Shown here piece after piece: positions 56,287 through 64,000 of a stretch of 64,000 nucleotides of DNA; position 1 is the stretch's first letter; every line of letters starts with the position of its first letter. Made by a program: the position numbers and the translations under genes. The stretch spans positions 87,698,508 to 87,762,507 of the forward strand of contig OZ018333.1 of the NCBI GenBank assembly GCA_963969495.1, read 5' to 3'. Source of the stretch: Ceratothoa steindachneri. Taxonomy: Eukaryota > Arthropoda > Malacostraca > Isopoda > Cymothoidae. The notes under the pieces were generated by a model. It was not told the DNA's origin, searched no databases, and saw only the letters and a list, made by a program, of their open reading frames with translations.

Positions 56287-56954
56287 CCGATTTGTGGTTC
56301 TACCCACGGCCACAAGGTTGTTACATCCAAGGTCCTGGAAGTAAAAAGAAGGAGTGTGAGCAAGCAGTGTTTCGTAGTCCTGTTTCAAGCGTAGCATCCA
56401 CACAACACGGACGATTCTCTCCGAGATAAAAAGAGCGAACCATTTACAACATACACTAAGGTTGCTACCTCGAATGGTTAAGGGGTGAGGCGAGGTTAGG
56501 TGGTTTGCTTTTAATATATTTACTTTATGGAGTACTTTTAGTACTCAATTACTGAATAAAGCAAATAGAAATGAGCGCAAATATCTAAGAAATTTCCCTT
56601 CGACGATTGGATCTTTCTTTAGTATTAGACGGAGAATTTGGGAAAAGTGTTTGGTCGAGTGGAGCCAAATAATATTCGGTTCGATTAAGCATCTGAAGAA
56701 GGTTTGGACAGATTTCTCCAAGGAAAATGCAAAGATGCTGATGGCTATCGACATCAAATAACCTTAGGAAAAGAACAACAATGAAAAATCTCATTCTAAT
56801 TTCTTTTAGAATGTGGTGACTGAAGTCAACCAGATGCCATTCATCATGCCAGATACATGACCAGAAATATGCACTCTGAAGATGCGTCGATGTTTTTCAA
56901 CATCCTGGTCAAAAGCTATGAAAATAAGAAAAAAATTACTTTTGAACTAGGCTA

Positions 56955-57390
56955 ATTGGTCTTCACTTAATGGGAAGACTCCTCTTGCAAAGATGCCAGA
57001 GCAAGTCAAAATGATTTGAAGTAAATTTTAAAAGGGCTTCCCCTCTCATTTTCAAAGAGAATGAGACTGCTCCTGATGTTGTGTCTGTGGCCGAGTCTTT
57101 TGTGACTGCATTCTACATATTGTCTAGCCTCCATGTTGCTCCAGTATCATTCAATAAATGTTGTGATGTCACAGTGATTACTGATTTGTGTTGTGCTTTA
57201 GCTTTTTGTGGACACTGCCCCTTGTACAAGCAACATCCCATATGACATGTTTCAACACCTAGATGAGTGAGGCATCTCATTTATAGGTTTATTCAACAGG
57301 ATCTGGACAGAAAGGTATCATCCCGGACTCCTGTCCAATGCCTACCCTGCTTCCCTTTACAAACTGGAGAGACATCACTCTACCACACCC
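56955..57390 (+). mobile_element. Old F1 fragment, RT N-terminal region
   Basis: CTTCACTTAATGGGAAGACT (SLNGKTPL) at 56963, through CATGTTTCAACACCTAGATG (about 57246), to AACTGGAGAGACATCACTCT (57361) tracks copy E 49003-49480 with many changes. It ends at about 57390, where F2 starts. Confidence 0.7.
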
Positions 57391-57890
57391 CCTCCCTCTC
57401 TGGGATCTTTTCTTCAGGGGTTGTTCCCAGAGAGGCTCTGGCCTTCTCGTGGCGAGGTAGGTCAGCCCTGGGCCCCTTAGGGGTCCCATGGTGCTGCCAA
57501 CAAGACTTTTTAGCATACCCATCTTTCTTCCCCCCCACTATTACGTTCTTCCACTGCCCTTTATTTCGCCCTCTTCCTTCACCTATCTAATGGACCTTAT
57601 GGATACCCGACCTTTGTTCGTTTTATGGATTGATTCCGAATCGTTATTTCATGAAGGTGGAAGAGGCTGGGCATCTCCACCACCTTTGTCTACCGAGTAC
57701 CCAAGGAGAAACCCATCGTTGGCCCGTTTTCTCCATGCGTAGGAGAACTCGAGAAGCCTCTTAGGTTTCTAAAGATAGTGTGGTGGATCCGTATCCATTC
57801 TCCAAGAGGACATACCGGACTTAACTGATTATAGAGTTGCAGTAGTGCCGGGCTATTGTAGGCCTCCATGGTGGGGAGTGCAAAGGGAGA

Positions 57891-59711
57891 ATGCGAAGTT
57901 TTTTTCTTTTTGCAATAGCTAGCCATAAACCGAAAACCTCCCCTTCTCGTAAGGGTTCTCGTGCCAAACCTTCCTTAGTTTCCCTTTCAGCCTTCCCTCG
58001 CTCGTTAAACCCCTATTCCACCGAAGTAGACCCAGATCTTGATTATCCTCGCTTACTTGTCATGAGTTCATCATCCGACATCCCACTTGCAAAAGTCGAT
58101 GTGTTTGACGTCAATGAATCTTTGGAGTCCCGCTGTGGTGAATCCCGCCTGATGTGGTCAAGAGGTAGTGGTGATGTCGTAGTCGAGGTGTCATCCCACT
58201 CTCAACACAAGCTTGTACGAAATCTATCTTTCATAGCTGAAATTCCAGTAACTGTCTCACCCCATTCGCGTCTGGATTTTGCCAAAGGTGTCGTCCGTTC
58301 AAACGAAGTTAGGGCCTACGACCTCATCCCCCTTCAGAGCAAGCTCAATACCCAACGTGTCACACACGTAAACAGGTTAACTAAAACATTAGTCTCTACA
58401 GAGTCCTAACCACCACACTGATTTTAACATTAGAACGACAAGAACTGCCGCAGTATATTAAAGCTGGGTACCTTCGTGTCCTGGTAAGTCCCTACATCGA
58501 ACTACCCAGACGCTGCTTCAATTGCAATCAATTTGAACATGTTGGCCGTGACTGTCGGCGTCCCCGATCCTGCGTGAGTTGTAACTCTTACAACCATGGC
58601 CCCGAATGCACCAAAAACACCCCACTGTGCCAACTGCGGGGGTACCCACAGTGCTGCGTCAAAACTCTGCTCAATATTTTTATATGAGAAGGAGGTGCTC
58701 GCTTTGCGCGACTCTCTACGTTTAGATATAAGAGAGGCCTGCCAGTGTGCTCGAGCACAAACCTAACCACTCACAAGGCTCTTCTCTGACGTTTTACGTG
58801 ACGCTAGACGAAACCGACCATCATGCTCGAGTTCCAACCAGCATGAAGCACTTCATCCTCCATCTACTCGCAGCGTCGGAAACATTCAGGATATGCAGTC
58901 GAAGCATCGCTCTCACACCGAAATAACCAGTCTAGCCCCCTCTCTCCAGCAGCTCTAGCTGGAAGAGACGCTCAGGGTGAGACACTTGAAGACATCAGAC
59001 GCTATTTGAAAGAATCCTCAACATCGACTAGTGAAGGTTCATCCACCCGGCCCCAAGACCTAGAGCCCAGTGGTAAGAGGAAGGATTCCTCACCGGGTCA
59101 TCGACCACCAATAAGCGGGCAACTTCTGGAGCTGACTCGGCCGAACCCCAAGAATCTTCAATGGACTCTTCCCCTATAACTGAACATTCTATGCCCTTAC
59201 GTCCGACCCACCCTCCACAGGACTTAGGCCCCATCCTGATCCAAACGATGGCAAATATACACCCAGCTCCACACACCTCTCCCAGATGGCCTGTTCGTTC
59301 CACTCACCCATGATCTGATGGAAGCAGTTGATACTCCAACATGACCAATTGCGGCGGTTGGACCAACCCATCAGACACCGAAAATACCCTCACCTCATGA
59401 ATCCGGATCTACTGGCCGAAAATCCCTTCTCGATCTTCCTTTTCCGCTAGGTTGTGAGCCTGAATTACAATCAAGGGCCTCGGTCGGTTCTTCAAAATCC
59501 TCGAACAAAACCCCAGTTACTGCTCCCTCTAGGATTCATACCCCTGCAAAAGCAGGCTCCTCAAAATCTGCTCTCCGTCTCCCAAGTTCTTTGTGACGAA
59601 CCTCAAATACAATGTCGGCCACAAAAGAGAAAAAGATATCCACAGTGGTATCTAATCCTCACACATAATATCTTCCATTTTACAATGGAATTGAAAGGCG
59701 TTCCTCCATAG
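57891..59711 (+). pseudogene. F2 ORF1: gag-like protein with zinc knuckles
   Basis: The first frame (57891-58409) carries VSPHSRLDFAKGVVRSNEV (about 58254), equivalent to the F1 block around STMNFVKGVV. After a frameshift the text continues as AGYLRVLVSPYIELPRRCFN, with knuckles CFNCNQFEHVGRDC (58514-58555), CVSCNSYNHGPEC (about 58574) and CANCGGTHSAASKLC (about 58626-58675, shifted frame). Then follows EKEVLALRDSLRL (about 58690). The remainder to about 59700 is Ser/Pro-rich and broken. The start codon at 57891 is a guess. Confidence 0.7.
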
Positions 59712-62637
59712 TGGGAAGAACTCAAAATTCTTTTGACGACTCTACACCCCGCTGTTATTTGTCTTCAGGAGAATATACTGGGTATACGGCCCTATTCCCC
59801 GGTACTCGACTTTCTCACTTTCAATTCTATTGCTCCTGCTGGAAGCTCTTCTCATGGGGGGTGTAAATCATGGTATCTTTATACCACAATGTTTCTCCCA
59901 TCCCCCTACATACTACCCTCCAAGCTTGTTGCCATGAGGGTTTTTCTTACTAAGCTTTTTACCATTTGCTCTATTTACCTACCCCCTTGTTTATCATTGT
60001 CGAAACCCGACCTTTTAGAACTTATAGACCAGTTGCTCTCTCCATTCTTGTTACTAGGAGATTTTAACGCCCGTCCCCCATACTAGGGTAACATCAATCG
60101 AAATGCCAAAGGCAGTGTTTTAGAGTCTCTTATTATATGACTTTCTTTGTTTTAAACACTAGCGATTTTACCTCTTATCATGTCCAGACGGAGTCTTTTA
60201 GCTGTGTTGACCTGTCTTTGTTCCCCTTATTGCTTCACGGAATTGCGATGGTCAATTCTTGACGATCTCCATGGGAGTGACCACTTCCCTATTGTCTTGT
60301 CGGCCCTTCAAGTTAGCCCTCATACAACCATGCCCCTTAAGTGGGACTTAGGTCATGAAGATTGGGAAGATTTCCAAGAGGCGTCCTTCACAAGTGCATC
60401 CTTGGGGACCTTCAATGGAGCGGGCGCGGCAGTAGAATACTTTACATCGACTATCTACAATGCAGCAACACAGACCATCCCACGGAGGCGACCCGCCACG
60501 GGTCGCTCAATCGTGCCCTGGTGGACCTCGACGTGTGAAACAGCTATCAAAAACTACAAGTTAGCAAATGACCGATTCCGAAAGAACCCAACTTTGTGCA
60601 ACAAGGTCGACCGAACCCGAGCTCGTGCGCTTCGCCAAAGAACCCTTCGTCAGGCTGGCCGAAATTCATGGCGCCCTTACCTTTCATCAATTTCCTCTAT
60701 GGCATCTACCCCTAAGATCTGGAAGAGGATTAGGAAGATCAGGGGCCATTATGCTGATCATCATACCCCCACACTCAACTTACACGGTTCCTTGAAGATT
60801 GACAGGCTTGCGGTCAGCAATGCTTTGGCTGACCATTTCCGCGCCGTCAGCAATTTCAGCCGTTATGATAAGGTTTTTCTATCCTAGAAATCAAAGGAAG
60901 TCTCATTCTCTCAACTTCACAACAAAATCTAACCTTCCATATAACGCTCTATTCAGCATCCATGAGCTGCCTAGCGCTTTGTCACTTTGCATATCTACTT
61001 CCCCTGGCCTTGACGAGATCCATTTCGATATGATTCCGCACCTACATCCACACTCTACTCTCTTCTTACTTGATTTGTACAACCTTATATGGGTTAAAGT
61101 TTTTACCTCCTCATCATAGCGCATTTGGATCATCCTTCCCTTTGTCAAACCCAGCAGGGATGGGTTGGACGCAGATCACTGACGCCCTATAGCTCTTTCC
61201 AGCTGTTTGAGTAAATTGCTGAAAAAAATGGTTTTGGAGCGCCTAAACTGGTTCCCAGAAACCAATCACCTTCTCTCTCCATTTAAATGTGGCTTCCGCA
61301 AAGGTCATAGTACCCTTAACCTACTAGTACGTTTCAAGGGATCGGTCCGGAAAGGTTTCTCATTAAAGCACCGAGTCCTGGCCATATTTTTCGATATTGA
61401 GAAAGCCTACGACACAACATGGAGATACGGCATCTTGAAGCATCTATACGTCTGGGGGATGAGAGGCTTTTTACCGTCACTTATTTAAAGTTTTTTAGCA
61501 TCTCGAACCTTCAAGGTACGTGTCGAATACGCATACTCTGACCTACAACCCTAAGAGGAAGGAGTTCCTCAGGGCAGTGTTTTAAGTGTCTTATGTTTTA
61601 TAATTGCCATTAATGATATAATTTCGTCTTTCCCAGAGGGTATATCGGAAACTCTGTTTGTCGAGGATTTAGCTCTATACTGTCCCTTACCTCGCCTTCC
61701 ATCAGCAGCACGTCGGCTACAACTGGCGGTCGATGCTGTATCCAAAAGAGCACAACTTAAGTGATTCCGCTTTTTCACGTACAAAACCAAAGCAATGTAT
61801 TTCCACCGAAGCAAAGGGGTTCTTGTTCCGCCATCTCTTTTTCTACAAGGCGAAGATATAAAGTTTGTCTCCGAGTTTCGGTTTCTTGGTGTAACTCTCG
61901 ATCTAAAGTTACCCTGGTTACCACACCTACGCCGACTTCGAACGGGCTGTCTGCGGGCTCTAGACATTTTGAAAGTCCTCTCACACACTTCGTCGGGCAG
62001 CGACCGACGAACACTGTGGACATTGTACACATCCCTCAACCAATCCCAATTGGATTATGGCTGTCAAATTTACTCATCGGCTTCCCCTTCAACCCTTAAA
62101 ATGCTGAACCTCATTCGAAACCTTGGAGTTCGCTTTTCCAGTGGAGCCTTCCGTACTTCTGTCAACAGCCTTTACTGTGAGAGTGGGGGTACTCCCTCTG
62201 CCCTACCATAGACTTCAAATCTGCATGCGATACCTCTGCCGACTACAGCAAGCCCCTGTATCAGAGGTCTACAGATGCCTGTATGCTGCCGAATCAACGG
62301 CGGCATCTGATAAGTTGCCATCTTTACCCCGCACCTTGAAGCTTCGCATAGGAGATCATCTCTCTAACCTGGGTGCTCCAAGGGTCCTTACCCTTCCATC
62401 CTTACTGACCCCCTAGTTGGCGTCCTTCCCTCCCCACCTTATGTAGCAACATGTGGAGCCTGGAGAAGTCTTCCATGGACCCTCGCATCATTATGAGCTT
62501 GTTCTTAGAGCATTCAACATCACAAACAATGCTGCCCACTATACACGGATGGCTCTAAGTCGGACGGTGGCGTGGGCGCCGCAGCCATCTACCCAGAAGG
62601 AAAACTCCTAACTTTATCTTTGCCGCCAACAGGATTA
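59680..62637 (+). pseudogene. F2 ORF2: endonuclease, RT, start of RNase H
   Basis: The endonuclease reads ILQWN-like text at 59676, AVICLQENILGIRP (about 59750), FLLLGDFNARPPY (about 60045) and DDLHGSDHFPIVLSAL (about 60262). The long frame 60180-60887 covers the end of the endonuclease and the linker, and stops at 60885. RT: FKCGFRKGHSTLNLLVRF (about 61284), motif A FFDIEKAYDTTWRYGIL (about 61388), motif B EGVPQGSVLSVLCF (about 61559) and motif C LFVEDLALY (about 61652), where the first Asp of YxDD is Glu. The thumb is in frame 61795-62211. RNase H begins YTDGSKSDGGVGAAAIYPEG (about 62539, shifted) and is cut. Inactive. Confidence 0.8.
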
Positions 62638-62800
62638 TAGTATATAGTTATTCATGGGATTTAATTTATGTTAATAAATCAGCCTAAATAGCGTTTCGAA
62701 AACCATAACCATAAATTTGTTTGATCGAAGTTGTCGCCTGATGGTTTTTAGGCCGAAGACGACAGCGAAATAAATTTTGAAATAATGAACTGGGTTTTAA
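62638..62800 (+). mobile_element. Penelope-like 3' tail fragment
   Basis: TTTTTAGGCCGAAGACGACA and GCGAAATAAATTTTG (62743-62776) resemble the tail of PLE1 (TTTTAGGCCTAAGAAGATGA at 54024, then CGAAACGTCGCCGGTAAATA). No coding sequence is attached. The assignment rests on this short match only. Confidence 0.45.
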
Positions 62801-63396
62801 GAAAAAGAATTAAACAAATATAAATATATTCATAGAATCAATGAATGTACGATGAGATAAGTTGGATTAGGTATACAATATAAGATATGGTAAAATATGA
62901 TTTACAGTAACGAGATGTGAAGAGAAATGAAGTACGTGAAATAAATATGGTGGAATAATATGGTAAAATAATATGGTGGAATAATATGGTTACTATCATG
63001 GACTGTGAATTAGGGGCTGCAATATGAGAAGTAAATATAATTAGGACCTAGTCTCGTATGGTCGTTTGCAAAGAATTGTGAGAGAAAGTAGAATTAACTA
63101 AGTATGATTTGTTTGGAGGTAAATGACTAATTGTAGAAGGAATGATTATCGACTTTATACGAAGAATGGTGAGAGTCGAATGGGAAAGAATATTGTTCCA
63201 GAAGGTCGAGCTGAAAATGTGTGTTTGTTTGTGTCTGTGTGTGTGTGAAATTTTAAGAGATGATGTTTGAAACAGTAGTATGTTAAATGAATTGACAAGT
63301 AAAATAAATGAATTAATTAATTATTAAGTTGTACATAAAATATGATTTAATTTACAAAAGTAAAAGAATTGCATGATATGGATTTTACATAATAAT

Positions 63397-63398
<2 letters not shown>
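62801..63398. other. AT-rich stretch without recognised gene
   Basis: Contains a short imperfect repeat of AATAATATGGTGG/AATAATATGGTAA at about 62948-62990 and a (TG)n-like run at about 63220-63247. Nothing coding is supported. Confidence 0.5.

Positions 63399-63446
<48 letters not shown>
63399..63446. repeat. (TA)n microsatellite at the PLE2 3' end
   Basis: 48 bases of alternating AT, directly beyond the minus-strand 3' untranslated region of PLE2. Confidence 0.97.
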
Positions 63447-63448
<2 letters not shown>

Positions 63449-64000
63449 TGAAAATTAATGCAATATCGCAAGAAAAGATGAGGAATTAAAGCACATTCTC
63501 CGAAGACAATTTAATTCAGAACAGTTTCGGTGTATCTCACACCCCTTTCAACTGACACTGGATAGAAAATATAAGAAAAATGCATACAAGCATAACAGGT
63601 CGTGAAATATCCCCTCTTTTATCCCTATTCCCCTACTTGTGGCTAATCTGGGGGGGGGGGCTAAACATATTGAAGGGCTGACATTTTACTATTTTATTCA
63701 TTTGCTTTCTTATTACAGGATTAAAAGAAAATTGACCCTCAGATAGATTTAAATTAGGAACTGACGATATCAAGCTCGATTCTACGATTCTTCTCTTAAC
63801 ATAGTTAGCCGATTTAAATACCATTTTACTTCCATTGAAATCGATCGTATGATTCTTGTCTCTAACATGGCAAAATTTCCCACTGCTTTCGCTGCCCACT
63901 CTAATATCTCTTTTGTGTTTATACAATCTCTTGTCTAGATTTCTCCCCGTTTTCCCTATATAAAATTTATGGCAATCGTTGCATGGTATTGCATAAACCC
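63447..64000 (-). mobile_element. Penelope-like element PLE2, 3' end
   Basis: The minus strand enters at the window edge with GIY-YIG coding sequence (stop at 63633) and continues through a 3' untranslated region to the (TA)n. The tail has GGTGT-GAGAT-ACACC followed by GAAAC (63512-63533, minus strand), comparable to the PLE1 tail hairpin. The rest of the element lies outside the window. Confidence 0.85.
63633..63999 (-). CDS. PLE2 C-terminal GIY-YIG endonuclease domain (partial)
   Basis: One open frame of about 120 codons from the window edge. It reads VYAIPCNDCHKFYIGKTGRN, then LDKRLYKHKRDIRVG, FCHVRDKNHTIDFNGSKMVF and KRRIVESSLISSVPNLNLSE. The VY...YIG pair, the Arg in TGR, the CxxC insertion typical of Penelope nucleases, and the catalytic Glu of RRIVES are present, so the domain looks intact. 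It is of a different PLE branch from PLE1, whose domain has YLFKCPGC and YIGSS. Whether the upstream RT is intact cannot be seen here. Confidence 0.85.
   Translation of the reverse strand, partial: VYAIPCNDCHKFYIGKTGRNLDKRLYKHKRDIRVGSESSGKFCHVRDKNHTIDFNGSKMVFKSANYVKRRIVESSLISSVPNLNLSEGQFSFNPVIRKQMNKIVKCQPFNMFSPPPQISHK

Larger units (their letters stand above)
54213..56954. other. Stretch without recognised gene
   Basis: No coding family can be supported; the short open frames look random. Contents noted: a 70-bp direct duplication (54541-54680), AT-rich sequence 54900-55560, TATA-rich palindromic text at 55753-55800, and a (GA)n run at 56240-56286. Confidence 0.5.
57391..62637 (+). mobile_element. 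F2 non-LTR retrotransposon (5' region to start of RNase H)
   Basis: A second LINE family related to F1: similar order of ORF1 with zinc knuckles, endonuclease, RT and RNase H, but clearly different protein text (for example PWWTSTCETAIKNYKLANDR in place of PWWSAECETALKQKRYAYMR). It is cut in the first third of RNase H, at about 62637, where a PLE-like tail begins. An older F2 fragment lies at 29099-29860. Confidence 0.8.

Overview
This is eukaryotic DNA, very probably from an arthropod. A crustacean, perhaps a decapod, is my best guess, from the mix of CR1, I/Jockey-like, Gypsy and Penelope-like retroelements, TA microsatellites and a C2H2 zinc-finger gene with the CPYQA finger style. That placement is inference from family resemblance only. 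There are no operons, rRNA genes or CRISPR arrays. Nearly all of the 64 kb is broken, nested transposable elements. Element boundaries are read by eye and should be taken as good to about 10-30 bases unless a target duplication or terminal repeat is named.

One host gene threads through the repeats on the plus strand. Five exons (coding 13544-13594, 25237-25314, 25455-25586, 26552-26710 and 41211-42016) join with canonical GT/AG borders, all in phase 0. They encode an acidic N-terminal region with two IKEE (SUMO-consensus-like) motifs, followed by a C2H2 array of about eight fingers arranged as a three-finger super-repeat. The array is broken by a one-base deletion near 41787. Introns of 11.6 kb and 14.5 kb are filled with transposons. 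A second host-like piece is a leucine-rich-repeat pseudogene on the minus strand at 43711-44760.

Layout. 1-4602: copy A of a non-LTR element I call F1 (ORF1 with three zinc knuckles; ORF2 with endonuclease, RT and RNase H), minus strand, inserted in a Gypsy element. 4603-7307: Gypsy integrase and 3' LTR. 7308-14125: CR1 fragments in both orientations, carrying a 255-bp MITE and a solo LTR of the same Gypsy family with AGGG target duplications. 14777-15990: an RTE-like RT remnant. 16040-19045: an F1 fragment split by an unnamed DNA transposon (16625-18935) with CACTGGYCAACA inverted ends and a cysteine-rich protein of unknown class. 19108-23512: F1 copy B. 23513-24725: a piggyBac transposase remnant. 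27318-30920: F1 copy C, fused to a second non-LTR family (F2) and then to F1 again. 30992-39820: F1 copies D and F. 39839-40020: a 31-bp tandem repeat. 45651-45860: a 32-bp tandem repeat abutting the 5' end of F1 copy E (45861-51173). 51200-54123: a Penelope-like element (PLE1). 56955-62637: an F1 fragment, then a nearly complete F2 copy. 62638-64000: a PLE-type 3' tail and the GIY-YIG end of a second PLE on the minus strand.

No element here looks able to move by itself: every long copy carries frameshifts, stops or domain deletions. The interest lies in the nesting order (F1 in Gypsy; solo LTR in CR1; MITE in CR1; DNA transposon in F1), in the structured F1 5' end (a CCCCC-GTAA-GGGGG hairpin), in a hairpin motif shared by the PLE tails, and in the unnamed TIR transposon.
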